A stretch of 64,000 nucleotides of DNA from Diprion similis (GCF_021155765.1 NC_060109.1:1079001-1143000); one strand, 5' to 3'; positions 26,493-40,668 are shown, numbered from the stretch's first letter. Notes: generated from the letters alone by a model not told the origin. Made by a program: numbers and translations.

Positions 26493-29102
26493 ATGTACAA
26501 ATCTGCGGTGATTCTCGTGCTGCTGGTTGGAACGGCGCGTGCGTTTCCACCCAACAATATCTGGGGGGAATCGGTAGCCGAGGATGCCGTCGATAAAAAG
26601 GCTCCGGAAGTCCCGCCGCAAGGATCGGAGGTCGAAAGTCAGAAGGAAGGTGCCACCCAGAAGTCTGACGACGAACTGACCCCGACCATCGCGCTTTCGC
26701 GAACCGAGACACCGTCGTCAGCAACATCCGATCGAAGCACCGAGGTGAGACCGAATTTCGAATCAGAGCTGCTAGCGTGCAATATCGAAATTTGCAGACG
26801 ATTTTCGACGCGAAATTCTGAATCGTCGTCCTTTTGAATAGTCGGAATTTCGATAGTCTGAATTCGAAAAGGGTCAAAATGATCGCGAATTATCAAGGTT
26901 TTGAATATGCAGTTCAAATCGCCGATGGTAACTAAAATATCGAAGGATCATCACCGATTATGGAGAAATTCGAGACCACTTTCAGGAATAAATAATCGCC
27001 AGCGTTTCGACCGCTCTCGGAATTGACCATTTTCGAATTTCGATTCAGTGGGAAAGCTGATCAATACCAATTTTTATCCGCATGCACTGATCAAGAATTG
27101 GACTATGTCCAGTTGATCGCAGAAATTTAATCATTTTGACCGCACGAGGCAAAAGCTGCAACAATTTTCAGACAATTAACGAAGGCCCCGTACTTGAGAG
27201 TGAAAAAATTTTTTCCCATTTTTCAAGTTACCAAAAACAGAATGAATTTCGAAACTAAAAATTATTCTGTTCATCCGTTGACTATAAAATGAATATCTCG
27301 TCTCAAGATACCTCAATTTGAGTAAAGAAACACTTTTTGAACGATTTTAAGATGTTTCGGACATATTTCGGAAATAAACATTTTTTTTTCAAGACTTCCG
27401 TTTTTCTGGCAATGTGAGAATAATTCTCCAAAACAAATAGCGGCAATCGATTGGTCAAAATTCATCTTTCGTTATTTTATTTCCACATATTTGAAATTTC
27501 GATATATCGGCCATTTGCAATATTGGCCCATCCAAGTTTTGACCCCCGTCCGAAAAAATTTGTTTTCTCGTTATTGAAGGATAAGAGTTTCGCAATAGAC
27601 GTTTCTTGCTTACAATTTGGACTTTGTTCGTGACGCATTTGTAATATGTAATTGATAACGTTGCATTATTAACATCGTTGTATTATGCCCGACAGGAAAG
27701 CGAAGAGCCAAAAAAGTTGTGTGAGGAGGATGCGGCGGGCTGTGATTTGCTCGGTGAACTTGCATCACGTCGAAAAAGAACCATCGAAACGCTTCCGTTG
27801 GATCAGCTTCTGAATATTCCGATTGAAAGATTGGGAATGATAGATTTCTCGAACATTGAGATACCAAATATTTCGATCGATAACGCGGAAGTATCAAATC
27901 CTGCACTGATTAATTTACAAGATTTTTCGCAATTCTATATGAACAAACTCCTTGAGACTGGAATAGTGGTTAACGACGGCTCACATATTGAAGAAATTAA
28001 AATAACGAATGTCCCACCGGTTGAGATAAGAAGTGATGGTTCGATAGTAATATCGCTTAGAGAAGTGAAGGTTCCCATTGACATGCCAGGGGATAATTCC
28101 GGCAGTGAGACGAACGCCAGTGAACTGAAAAAGCTTCAAGAAGAGAATCAAGAGATGAAGAAGAAATTGGAGAAGACGGAAGAAGACCTGGCACAGCAAA
28201 CAAAGAAGACCAACGACGAGAAAAATCGAGTAGAGGAGCACTGGAAGAAAGTATTAAAGGAGACCAAACAGAAAGAAGATCAAGAACGTAAAACGCTGCA
28301 GGAAATACATGATGCAGCGGTCAAGGCCTTGGCGGAAGACTTAGCTGATATGAGAGAAAAGTTTAATCAGCAGTCCAGAAATTTCACAACAACGATGCAG
28401 GAAGGAAAGGAAGTTTGTGAGAAGACGTTGAAGGACAACGAAGAAAGAGAAAAACAGGAACGCGAGACGCTGCAGGAAAAACATGATGCAGCGGTGAAGG
28501 AATTGAAGAAAGAATTACATGATTTGAAGGAAGAGTCGCAACAGCAATCCAACAATTTCTCAACGATGGTAAAAGAAGGAAAGAAAGGGTGCGAGAAGTC
28601 ATTGAAGGATTATAAAACGACAGCAGATGAGAAACTCAAAACGCTTCAGGAGGAACACGATGCAGAGGTCAAGGCCTTGGCGGAAGACTTAGCTGATTTG
28701 AGAGAAAAGTTTGATCAGCAGTCCAGAAATTTCACAACAACGATGCAGGAAGGAAAGGAAGTTTGTGAGAAGACGTTGAAGGACAACGAAGAAAGAGAAA
28801 AACAGGAACGCGAGACGCTGCAGGAAAAACATGCCGCTGAAATAGAATCATTGAAGGCAAGCTTGACGGCGGCAGAGCAACTCTCAAACGACTTAGTGAC
28901 ACAAATGAGTCAGTCATCCACTAATTGCAATAAGAACCTGGAGGAAGAGAAGGAACGCTGCAACAACCAACTAACCGAACAAACGGAGCGGGCGAAGAAA
29001 GAACTCGCGGAACGGGAGAACAGTTACGATGCCAGGATAGAGGAGAGGGAGATGCTAATACGAAACATTTTAAACAGTTGTAAACAAAGAAACAGGAGCT
29101 AA
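26493..29102 (+). CDS. Array copy A: secreted coiled-coil proprotein, 552 aa, 3 modules (2 exons)
   Basis: Exon 1 is 26493-26744 and exon 2 is 27696-29102, joined in phase 0 (...STE then ESEEPKK). Residues 1-17 are a signal peptide (MYKSAVILVLLVGTARA). Residues 18-108 form an acidic Pro/Ser/Glu-rich propeptide with cysteines at 93 and 100. RRKR at 109-112 is a furin-type site. After about 110 residues with hydrophobic strand-like stretches (IPIERLGMIDF, GSIVISLREVKVPI) comes a GDNSGSET linker at about 217. From about 225 to the end it is a heptad-like coiled coil. Three 58-residue modules start at 283, 341 and 399 (K/ETLQ...), each with one cysteine near position 43; a non-repeated C-terminal segment starts at 457. 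I recognise no named family. Secretion and processing are inferred from motifs; a structural role as filament, glue or silk-like protein is speculation. Confidence 0.85.
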
Positions 29103-32100
29103 AAATATGTGTGTCAAACCCCTCAAGACGTGAAATGATCCTTTGAATATCACTGATCAATCGGCTACTTTTGTTTCTTATTACATATATAAAAGATAAT
29201 GTATTGTGTAATATAAAAATTGCAAAGTAGACAGTTTTTTCTCACTCAACGATACCCGGTATTTATAGGATTTCTATGAACAAAATTTCCCAAATTCCAC
29301 CAACATCGCCAGTTCACGATCCCGGAGTACAAACGGCACTGCACAAGTTTCACTCGGCAACTTTAGATCCACTCCGACGCATTGTCACATAATTCGTACA
29401 AAAGCAAAGTCTCATTTTGTTTCGGATCGCAAACAAGTTATCCGGGAGGGGGATTCAGCAATGAACGTTACTCTACAATCCGAAATATTCCGACAATCAA
29501 TCTCTCCGAACGAAGTGGGAACAATGCTCGATAATCTTCAAGAAAGAAACGATAAAAATTTATTCATAAAACACGTATACGATAAGGAACTTGAAAGTTG
29601 ATGCAAATTATGTAAAATGGTTCAGCTACACATTCAACTTCGTTTCGTTTCACGGGATGAAATTTCACGTACTGTCGTGCAAACCATTCCGTGGTATGTC
29701 AAAGTATTCACATAAATCATTTTTCACAGAATCGTATCACCTGATCGAACCCTTGAATGAAAAACCACCAGGTCAACAATCCGGAAGTACATCTCCGTGT
29801 GATTGTGTAGGATCTATGCATACATGCATTTTATTAATAAAGAAGTCATCAAATTGACGTAAATAATAACGACAAGGAGATTCCAAAATTGGAATTTGAC
29901 CACCACGTGCAAACGCGAACGCAATAATAAAAAAAATTACACAGACTGGTCAATTTTACGACATTCTGGATTAATCGAGATTCTCGCATGTTTATACTAC
30001 GGAAAACCTGAAAAAAGTTATGTAAATAATATGTATGCATAATCAGAGCGTGAACGACATTCGGTGAATAAAAATTGTATTATTATAATTCAATGTAAAC
30101 GTAAAAAAATTCATTTGCCACCGACATCGAAAATGAGACCTGCGTCTTCACTTTCAACATAAATGCACAGTAAAACTAGTCATTCTTCTGTGCTTTGATT
30201 TTTTTCCGGGACCTTCGTGAAAATTTCACAAACTGTTTGGATTTCGTGAAAAATTTGAAGTTGATTTGCATTTTCTAATTCACATCTTCGATGCTATCTA
30301 ATTCATAATTCACAAGTCCGACGTTATCGGTAGAACGTCACAACCGTAATTCGGTACTTGCTCGTTGGAAGTCACTGGCAACGTGACAATTGACCACCAA
30401 TTTTATTTTACTTTTGCTCTCGTTGAACCGCACGGTTTGGCCCAATGTGGTATCACTGTTTCAGATTATATTTATCAACGATCGCATGTAAATCATACCG
30501 ACTTGCAGACTACGGCTGCCGCAATTCATACGACAACTGTACTTTTATTCACTGATGTTCTTTCATTCTTTATATTTTTACTCGCATTACCAAAATCATC
30601 ATGGCTTTCACGTTGACGGAAGAATCAACAGACGGTCAACCTTGAAAAAATTTTCGTGGCCAGTACTCGGCCGGTAAATTGGCCTGTCTGGGCCTCGAGT
30701 CTTGAGTAGCTGTGTCGCGATCCAGTGTCTTCTTTATCGGCGGGAGCCGTTCAACGCGCAATCCCGAAGGCACAAGAAACTCCATGATGGTAACCGGCGT
30801 TACTCCTGATAGAACACACCTCCTGATCGATCTCAGAATCGCTTAACGGTCACACGGGGTGAAATTCGTGATATTTTACTTTCAGAATGAGTTCTAAAAC
30901 TCTAAAAAAAATATTCAAGTATTCTTTACGGATCACAGAAAAATCTCTCTCAGTTTTCCCAACCAAAATTGATTGTTCAAATATTGTAAAACATCGCCAA
31001 TGTCAAAGACCGTGCCAAGCATGTGGGTAAAGGCATTTGTTTCTCACGAAGAATGGCGCCAAGAGGCCCATTTCCACGACTAAGGGACGCGGGGGACTCT
31101 ACGGAGAGTTTGAGAATTTGTATACATAATCAAATTTCCCGAAAGGCTTAGGAGAGCTAGAAAAAAACAACGTTGTAATGAAATGATAATGATCGATCAC
31201 GCATATACGTACAGACACCCGTGTATTATCGCCATATTCTTACAGAGCGCGGGAATTGCCACAGATAAAACAATCACAGGTCAAGTAAAAAATAAGTAAA
31301 TCAAAATGAGAGAAAAACATTTTATATTTGATATCATGCTTGTTATTCAAATTATAGTTGAATTATCTCAGCACATGACTTTCATGTTGTTTTTATACAC
31401 GAGGAAAAAACTTCAAACCCCATTTCGAACGTTTCTGTATAATCCTGTGAAATTCTAAAAGGAATTCTTTTTGTAAAAGTTTCACGTTTGCTTCAAAATG
31501 GTCCAAGTTCTACGAATTTCTTTGACAAAAGTCTTCAAAACTCGATAACAATGATCGAAAGCTTGAAAAAATTGTGGAAATTCCGTTAAACTCTTAGATT
31601 AAATCATAAGTGGGAATCGCCCATATCTAAAGAATTTTTTTTTCCTCTAAGTTGCGTCATCCGCAGAACATTTCTTTGACGTAAGTTGGATGTAAAAATA
31701 ACACATCAATCACCAACTATCTCCAGATATGCACTCTGCAAAGATTGCCACTCTATAAATTGGCGATTCATTCGGAACCGAAAGTGAATCTTGTCGACGA
31801 TATTGAATGCTTTGTGATAAAATAAAAATCTGAAACAAATAAACCGCAGTGAAGACCTTAGAAAAATTATCCTTGAATACGAATCGTGCCCAAAAGTTAT
31901 CAATAAATTGCTTAAGCAAAACATTGTTTAACAAATTTTCAGGGAATGTTTTTTTTTGTTAATTGAGATGAATTCTTTGAGTTTGCTAAGTACAAATTAT
32001 TTTTCAAGAATTATCAAATTATTTTAAAATTCTCGTTTTCGAAAATTTGTAAAGACTGTATTTACAATACTATTCGTTCGATGTCTTTTTTGATTGTAAT

Positions 32101-32641
32101 GTACAACGTTTTTGCGAAAATGTATCAAAAATTGTAGATTTTTTCTCATTTTTAGAGTGTACTCGGAATTGAATAGTCTCTGGTTAGCTTCCTAACTTTC
32201 GGTGATAAACGTAACGTAACGACCGTTGGTGGTGCCTATTAGGCACACCGCACCTGACCTTGTTTGATTTTTGAAGGACGAACTTTTTTTGTGATCACTT
32301 TTTTTCAATTCAATTTTAATTTTTTTTTTGTGGGAGCAGGGGATGGTTCTTAAATTTTGCCTCCCAAGCGTAAGTATTTTTTTTTTCGGTATTTCTTTGC
32401 GTATGTCCTTTGAATAAATCCTCACAAAGGTAACTAATCTTAATCTCTAGCGTAAGATTATTTAAAATAGGTTTCATGGACGATTTACAAAAATGAGTCC
32501 CTCAGGCACACCGCGTCTGGCTCAAGGAATCTCCCAGTGCACCCAAAGGAGACTTTGAGGACGACCCCACCTCTTGTCTGATGCGGTTTCTCCCATTTCG
32601 GGGAATTTCCAGAAATAATGATAAACAAACAAAGACGGAGC
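29103..32641. other. Spacer A-B of the array
   Basis: Holds the 3' UTR of copy A (AATATA at 29210-29215 is a possible poly(A) signal, conserved after most copies). A segment at about 29461-29600 resembles the ORF at 52307 but is broken by TGA. Another at 30365-30616, open for 83 codons, recurs after B, C and E and in decayed form after D. From about 30430 the spacer aligns at a constant 5,400-bp offset with spacers B-C and C-D. No gene is supported. Confidence 0.5.
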
Positions 32642-32690
32642 TGATAACTCGTATCTGTATCTGAACCGCGGAATGAGCGAGCGTCTCAGT
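32642..32690 (+). promoter_or_regulatory. Core promoter of array copy B
   Basis: TGATAA at 32642-32647, Inr TCAGT at 32686-32690 (+1 at 32688). The TATA position reads TGTATC at 32656-32661, one base off the TATATC of other copies, which may weaken it. Confidence 0.6.
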
Positions 32691-32715
32691 ATCCGATGGA
32701 TTTTGTTGCGGTACG

Positions 32716-35268
32716 ATGTACAAATCCGCGGTGATTCTCGTGCTGTTGGTTGGAACGGCGTGTGCGTTTCCACCCAAAAATATCTTGGGGAAATCGGTAG
32801 CCGAGGATGCCACCGATAAAAAGGCTCCGGAAGTGCCGCCGCAAGGATCGGAGGTCGAAAGTCAGAAGGAAGATGCCACCCGGGAGTCTGACGACGAACT
32901 GACCCCGACCATCGCGCTTTCGCGAACCGAGACGCCGTCGCCAACATCATCCGATCGAAGCACCGAGGTGAGACCGAATTTCGAATCAGAGCTGGTAGCG
33001 TGCAGTACCCAAATTTGCAAACGATTTTCGACGTGAAATTCTGAATCGTCGTGCTTTAGAATAGTCGGAATTTCGATAGTCTGAATTCCAAAAGGGTCAA
33101 AAAGATCGCGAATCATCAAGGTTTCGAATATGCAGTTCAAATCGTCGATAATAATTAAAATATCGAAGGATCCTTACCGATTATGGAAAAATTTGAGAAT
33201 ACTTTCGAATATAAAAAATCGCCAGCATTTCGACCGCTCTCGAAATTGACCATTTTCGAATTTCGATTCAGTGGGAAAGATGATCAATGCCAATTTTTAT
33301 CTGCATGCACTGATCAAGAATTGGATTACAGTCCCGTTGATTGGAGAGATGTAATTATTTCGCATACAATTATTTGCAATGGACGTTGGTTGCTCGCAAT
33401 TTGAACTTTTGTTCATCACGCATTTGTGATATGTAATTGATAACGTTGCATTATTAACATCGTTTTATTATGTCCGACAGGAAATCGAAGAGCCAAAAAA
33501 GTTGTGTGACAATACTGCGACGGGTTGTAATTTGCTCGGTGAACTTGCACCACGTCGAAAAAGAAACACCGAAACGCTCCCGTTGAATCAGACATTAATT
33601 ATTCCGCTTGACAAGCTGGGAGTAATAGATATTTCGAAAATGAAGAAAGCCAATCTTCTGAGCCATAACACGGAAGTACCAAATTATTCGGGGTCCGACA
33701 TGAACAAACCTTTCGAGAGTGTGATAATACTTGACGACAACTCGGATCTCGAACGACTTCACATGACGAATGTTTCACCAAGTGATATGAAAAGTGGTGA
33801 TACGATAGTAATATCGGTTGGAAAAGTGAAGATTCCAATTTTCATATCGAGGGATATTTGCGGCAGTGAGACGAGCACCAACGAATTGAAAAAGCTTCAA
33901 GAAGAGAATGAAGTGGTGAAGAAGAAATTGAAGAAGGCGGAGGAAGACCTGGCAAAGCAAAAACAGGAGTCCAACGATGAGAAAAATCGAATAGAGGAGA
34001 AAGAGAAAGGGAAAGAAGATCAAGAACGTAAGACGCTGCAGGAGAAGTATGATGCAGCGGTGAAGGAATTGGAGGATTATAAATCGACAGCAGAAAAGGA
34101 ATTTAAAACTCTTCAGCAAAAATGTGATGCAGAGGTCAAGGCGTTGGTGGAAGAACTAGCTGATTTGGAAGTGAAGTTTGATCAGCAGTCCAGAAATTTC
34201 ACAAGAACGGTGCAGGAAGAAAAGAAAGCCTGCGAGAGGACATTGAAGGACAACGAAGAAGGAGAGAAACAGAAATGTAAGACGCTGCAGGAAAAGCATG
34301 ATGCAGTGGTGAAGGGATTGAAGGAAGAAATACATGATTTGGAGAAAGGGTCACAACAGCAATCCGACACCGTCACGGCGGTGATACAAAAAGAAAGGAA
34401 AGAGTGCAAGAAGGCATTGGAGGATTATAAATCGACGACAGAAAAGGGACTTAAAACTCTTCAGCAGAAAAATGACGCAGAGGTCAAGGCGTTGGTGGAA
34501 GAATTAGCTGATTTGGAAGTGAAGTATGATGAGCAGTCCAGAAATTTCACAACAACGGTGCAGGAAGAAAAGAGAGCCTGGGAGGAGGCGTTGAAGGACA
34601 ACGAAAAAGGAGAAAACCAGGAACGTAAGAAGCTGCAGGAGAAGTATGATAGAGCGGTGAAGGAATTGGAGGAAGTATTACATGATTTGAAGAAAGAGTC
34701 ACAAAAGCAATCCAACATCTTCACGACAATGATACAAGAAGGAAAGAAAGAGTGCGAGAAGTCATTGAAGGATTATAAAGCGACAGCAGAAAAGGGACTT
34801 AAAACTCTTCAGCAGAAAAATGATGCCGAGGTCAAGGCGTTGGTGGAAGAATTAGCTGATTTGGAAGTGCAGTATGATCAGCAGTCTAGAAATTTCACAA
34901 CAACGGTGCAGGGAGAAAAGCAAGCTTGCGAGGAGATGTTGAAGGGCAACGAAGAAGAAGAAAACCAGGAACGTAAGAAGCTACAGGAAAAACGTGACGA
35001 TGAAATAAAATCATTGGAGGCAAGCTTGACGAAGGCAGAGCAACTCTCAAACGACTTAGCGACACAAATGAGTCGGGTATCCGCTAATTGCAATAAGAAC
35101 CTGGAGGCAGAGAAGGAACGCTGCAACAACCAACTAACCGAACGAACGGAGCGAGCGAAGAAAGAACTCGCGGAACGGAAGGACAGTTGCGATGCCAGGA
35201 TAAAGGAGAAAGAAACGAATATGAAAAAACTACAAGATCTTTTGGCATTGTGTCGCAAAATTGGGTGA
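32716..35268 (+). CDS. Array copy B: secreted coiled-coil proprotein, 679 aa, 5 modules (2 exons)
   Basis: Exon 1 32716-32967 (84 residues), exon 2 33481-35268 (595 residues), intron only 513 bases. The propeptide cysteines are in a CDNTATGC context and the cleavage site is RRKR at 109-112. The domain after the site (NTETLPLNQTLIIPLDKLGVIDIS...) differs clearly from copy A, placing B, C and D in one subfamily. The coiled coil has a truncated module, then five full 58-residue modules alternating between two types (KTLQQKxDAEVKALVEEL and K-x-LQEKxD...), then a C-terminal segment with SANCNKNLEAEKERC. In one module the usual cysteine is replaced by Trp (KRAWEEAL). The frame is intact. Confidence 0.85.
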
Positions 35269-38041
35269 ATCTAGTAATATGTGCATCAAACCCTTTAAAA
35301 CGTGAAATGATTCCCTGAATATCACTGATCGGTCGATTACGTTTGTGTCTTATCTTATAGCTCTCTAGTATTGTGTAATATAAAAATTACAATATTATAA
35401 TGTAGACAGGTTTTACTGACTGAACGATACCCAGTGTTGACGGTATTTCGATACTGCGCAGAAGGGAAAAAACAAATAAAGAGAGAACACGTATACAATA
35501 AGGAACTTGAAAGTTACTGCATTTAACTTAGTTTTTAACTTAGTAACGTAGTTAGAAAATGAGCGCTGCGTCTTCACTTTCAGCATAAATGCACAGTAAA
35601 ACTACTCATTCTTGTGTGCTTTTATTTTCTTCCGGGACCTTCGTGACAATTTCACAAACTGTTTGGATTTCGTGAAAAAATTGAAGTTGATTTGCTTTTT
35701 CTCATTCACATCTCCGATGCTATCTAATTTATAATTCACAAGTCCGACGTTACTTACTTGCTCTTTGAATGTCACTTTCAACGTGGCAATAGTTCACCAA
35801 TTATATTTATCTTCTGCTCTTGTTGAACCGCACGGCGTGGCCCAATGTGGTATCACTGTTTCAGATTATATTTATCAACGATCGCATGTAAATCATACCG
35901 ACTTGCAGACTACGGCTGCCGCAATTCATACGACAACTGTACTTTTATTCACTGATGTTCTTTCATTCGTTATATTTTTACTCGCATTACCAAAATCATC
36001 ATGGCTTTCACGTTGACGGAAGAATCTACAGACGGTCAACCCTGAAAAAATTTTCGTGGCCAGTACTCGGCCGGTAAATTGGCCTGTCTGGGCCTCGAGT
36101 CTTGAGTAGCTGTGTCGCGATCCAGTGTCTTCTTTATCGGCGGGAGCCGTTCAACGCGCAATCCCGAAGGCACAAGAAACTCCATGATGGTAACCGGCGT
36201 TACTCCTGATAGAACACACCTCCTGATCGATCTCAGAATCGCATAACGGTCACACGGGGTGAAATTCGTGATATTTTACTTTCAGAATGAGTTCTAAAAC
36301 TCTAAAAAAAATATTCAAGTATTCTTTACGGATCACAGAAAAATCTCTCTCAGTCCTCCTAACCAAAATTGATTGTTCAAATATTGTAAAACATCGCCAA
36401 TGTCAAAGACCGTGCCAAGCATGTGGGTAAAGGCATTTGTTTCTCATGAAGAATGGCGCCAAGAGGCCCATTTCCACGACTAAGGGACTCGGGGGACTCT
36501 ACGGAGAGTTTGAGAATTTGTATACATAATCAAATTTCCCGAAAGGCTTAGGAGAGCTAGAAAAAAACAACGTTGTAATGAAATGATAATGATCGATCAC
36601 GCATATACGTACAGACACCCGTGTATTATCGCCATATTCTTACAGAGCGCGGGAATTACCACAGATAAAACAATCACAGGTCAAGTAAAAAATGAGTAAA
36701 TCAAAATGAGAGAAAAACATTTTATATTTGATATCATGCTTGTTATTCAAATTATAGTTGAATTATCTCAGCACATGACTTTCATGTTGTTTTTATACAC
36801 GAGGAAAAAACTTCAAACCCCATTTCGAACGTTTCTGTATAATCCTGTGAAATTCTAAAAGGAATTCTTTTTGTAAAAGTTTCACGTTTGCTTCAAAATG
36901 GTCCAAGTTCTACGAATTTCTTTGACAAAAGTCTTCAAAACTCGATAACAATGATCGAAAGCTTGAAAAAATTGTGGAAATTCCGTTAAACTCTTAGATT
37001 AAATCATAAGTGGGAATCGCCCATATCTAAAGAATTTTTTTTTCCTCTAAGTTGCGTCATCCGCAGAACATTTCTTTGACGTAAGTTGGATGTAAAAATA
37101 ACACATCAATCACCAACTATCTCCAGATATGCACTCTGCAAAGATTGCCACTCTATAAATTGGCGATTCATTCGGAACCGAAAGTGAATCTTGTCGACGA
37201 TATTGAATGCTTTGTGATAAAATAAAAATCTGAAACAAATAAACCGCAGTGAAGACCTTAGAAAAATTATCCTTGAATACGAATCGTGCCCAAAAGTTAT
37301 CAATAAATTGCTTAAGCAAAACATTGTTTAACAAATTTTCAGGGAATGTTTTTTTTTGTTAATTGAGATGAATTCTTTGAGTTTGCTAAGTACAAATTAT
37401 TTTTCAAGAATTATCAAATTATTTTAAAATTCTCGTTTTCGAAAATTTGTAAAGACTGTATTTACAATACTATTCGTTCGATGTCTTTTTTGATTGTAAT
37501 GTACAACGTTTTTGCGAAAATGTATCAAAAATTGTAGATTTTTTCTCATTTTTAGAGTGTACTCGGAATTGAATAGTCTCTGGTTAGCTTCCTAACTTTC
37601 GGTGATAAACGTAACGTAACGACCGTTGGTGGTGCCTATTAGGCACACCGCACCTGACCTTGTTTGATTTTTGAAGGACGAACTTTTTTTGTGATCACTT
37701 TTTTTCAATTCAATTTTAATTTTTTTTTTGTGGGAGCAGGGGATGGTTCTTAAATTTTGCCTCCCAAGCGTAAGTATTTTTTTTTTCGGTATTTCTTTGC
37801 GTATGTCCTTTGAATAAATCCTCACAAAGGTAACTAATCTTAATCTCTAGCGTAAGATTATTTAAAATAGGTTTCATGGACGATTTACAAAAATGAGTCC
37901 CTCAGGCACACCGCGTCTGGCTCAAGGAATCTCCCAGTGCACCCAAAGGAGACTTTGAGGACGACCCCACCTCTTGTCTGATGCGGTTTCTCCCATTTCG
38001 GGGAATTTCCAGAAATAATGATAAACAAACAAAGACGGAGC
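35269..38041. other. Spacer B-C of the array
   Basis: Short 3' UTR with AATAAA near 35475, then the 83-codon open segment at 35765-36016 and about 2 kb of non-coding DNA shared with the other spacers. The empty version of the MITE M1 insertion site (cagtaaaactactcatt) is at about 35594. Confidence 0.5.
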
Positions 38042-38090
38042 TGATAACTCGTATCTGTATCTGAACCGCGGAATGAGCGAGCGTCTCAGT
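38042..38090 (+). promoter_or_regulatory. Core promoter of array copy C
   Basis: Identical to that of copy B: TGATAA at 38042-38047, TGTATC at 38056-38061, TCAGT at 38086-38090. Confidence 0.6.
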
Positions 38091-38115
38091 ATCCGATGGA
38101 TTTTGTTGCGGTACG

Positions 38116-40668
38116 ATGTACAAATCCGCGGTGATTCTCGTGCTGTTGGTTGGAACGGCGTGTGCGTTTCCACCCAAAAATATCTTGGGGAAATCGGTAG
38201 CCGAGGATGCCACCGATAAAAAGGCTCCGGAAGTGCCGCCGCAAGGATCGGAGGTCGAAAGTCAGAAGGAAGATGCCACCCGGGAGTCTGACGACGAACT
38301 GACCCCGACCATCGCGCTTTCGCGAACCGAGACGCCGTCGCCAACATCATCCGATCGAAGCACCGAGGTGAGACCGAATTTCGAATCAGAGCTGGTAGCG
38401 TGCAGTACCCAAATTTGCAAACGATTTTCGACGTGAAATTCTGAATCGTCGTGCTTTAGAATAGTCGGAATTTCGATAGTCTGAATTCCAAAAGGGTCAA
38501 AAAGATCGCGAATCATCAAGGTTTCGAATATGCAGTTCAAATCGTCGATAATAATTAAAATATCGAAGGATCCTTACCGATTATGGAAAAATTTGAGAAT
38601 ACTTTCGAATATAAAAAATCGCCAGCATTTCGACCGCTCTCGAAATTGACCATTTTCGAATTTCGATTCAGTGGGAAAGATGATCAATGCCAATTTTTAT
38701 CTGCATGCACTGATCAAGAATTGGATTACAGTCCCGTTGATTGGAGAGATGTAATTATTTCGCATACAATTATTTGCAATGGACGTTGGTTGCTCGCAAT
38801 TTGAACTTTTGTTCATCACGCATTTGTGATATGTAATTGATAACGTTGCATTATTAACATCGTTTTATTATGTCCGACAGGAAATCGAAGAGCCAAAAAA
38901 GTTGTGTGACAATACTGCGACGGGTTGTAATTTGCTCGGTGAACTTGCACCACGTCGAAAAAGAAACACCGAAACGCTCCCGTTGAATCAGACATTAATT
39001 ATTCCGCTTGACAAGCTGGGAGTAATAGATATTTCGAAAATGAAGAAAGCCAATCTTCTGAGCCATAACACGGAAGTACCAAATTATTCGGGGTCCGACA
39101 TGAACAAACCTTTCGAGAGTGTGATAATACTTGACGACAACTCGGATCTCGAACGACTTCACATGACGAATGTTTCACCAAGTGATATGAAAAGTGGTGA
39201 TACGATAGTAATATCGGTTGGAAAAGTGAAGATTCCAATTTTCATATCGAGGGATATTTGCGGCAGTGAGACGAGCACCAACGAATTGAAAAAGCTTCAA
39301 GAAGAGAATGAAGTGGTGAAGAAGAAATTGAAGAAGGCGGAGGAAGACCTGGCAAAGCAAAAACAGGAGTCCAACGATGAGAAAAATCGAATAGAGGAGA
39401 AAGAGAAAGGGAAAGAAGATCAAGAACGTAAGACGCTGCAGGAGAAGTATGATGCAGCGGTGAAGGAATTGGAGGATTATAAATCGACAGCAGAAAAGGA
39501 ATTTAAAACTCTTCAGCAAAAATGTGATGCAGAGGTCAAGGCGTTGGTGGAAGAACTAGCTGATTTGGAAGTGAAGTTTGATCAGCAGTCCAGAAATTTC
39601 ACAAGAACGGTGCAGGAAGAAAAGAAAGCCTGCGAGAGGACATTGAAGGACAACGAAGAAGGAGAGAAACAGAAATGTAAGACGCTGCAGGAAAAGCATG
39701 ATGCAGTGGTGAAGGGATTGAAGGAAGAAATACATGATTTGGAGAAAGGGTCACAACAGCAATCCGACACCGTCACGGCGGTGATACAAAAAGAAAGGAA
39801 AGAGTGCAAGAAGGCATTGGAGGATTATAAATCGACGACAGAAAAGGGACTTAAAACTCTTCAGCAGAAAAATGACGCAGAGGTCAAGGCGTTGGTGGAA
39901 GAATTAGCTGATTTGGAAGTGAAGTATGATGAGCAGTCCAGAAATTTCACAACAACGGTGCAGGAAGAAAAGAGAGCCTGGGAGGAGGCGTTGAAGGACA
40001 ACGAAAAAGGAGAAAACCAGGAACGTAAGAAGCTGCAGGAGAAGTATGATAGAGCGGTGAAGGAATTGGAGGAAGTATTACATGATTTGAAGAAAGAGTC
40101 ACAAAAGCAATCCAACATCTTCACGACAATGATACAAGAAGGAAAGAAAGAGTGCGAGAAGTCATTGAAGGATTATAAAGCGACAGCAGAAAAGGGACTT
40201 AAAACTCTTCAGCAGAAAAATGATGCCGAGGTCAAGGCGTTGGTGGAAGAATTAGCTGATTTGGAAGTGCAGTATGATCAGCAGTCTAGAAATTTCACAA
40301 CAACGGTGCAGGGAGAAAAGCAAGCTTGCGAGGAGATGTTGAAGGGCAACGAAGAAGAAGAAAACCAGGAACGTAAGAAGCTACAGGAAAAACGTGACGA
40401 TGAAATAAAATCATTGGAGGCAAGCTTGACGAAGGCAGAGCAACTCTCAAACGACTTAGCGACACAAATGAGTCGGGTATCCGCTAATTGCAATAAGAAC
40501 CTGGAGGCAGAGAAGGAACGCTGCAACAACCAACTAACCGAACGAACGGAGCGAGCGAAGAAAGAACTCGCGGAACGGAAGGACAGTTGCGATGCCAGGA
40601 TAAAGGAGAAAGAAACGAATATGAAAAAACTACAAGATCTTTTGGCATTGTGTCGCAAAATTGGGTGA
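38116..40668 (+). CDS. Array copy C: identical duplicate of copy B, 679 aa
   Basis: Exon 1 38116-38367, exon 2 38881-40668. No nucleotide difference from copy B was seen in exons or intron. Either both are expressed and double the dose, or the pair is an assembly duplicate of one locus. Confidence 0.82.

Larger units (their letters stand above)
31295..36713 (+). repeat. 5.4-kb tandem duplication, unit 1 (contains copy B)
   Basis: Reads the same as 36695-42113 at a constant 5,400-bp offset. The last difference before it is at 31294 (a against g at 36694); the first after is at 36714 (a against c at 42114). Identity was checked by eye along matching lines and no mismatch was seen. Confidence 0.9.

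Noticed and set aside
31706-31934. Minus-strand ORFs of 72-74 codons repeated in spacers A-B, B-C and C-D
   Set aside because: Two overlapping frames are open at once over the same bases, with no start context or splice evidence; explained by amplified spacer DNA.
34878-35258. Minus-strand Ser/Phe/Cys-rich ORFs opposite the coiled-coil exons
   Set aside because: They are the antisense of the Glu/Lys/Gln-rich repeats and recur with the same module period; no independent signals.
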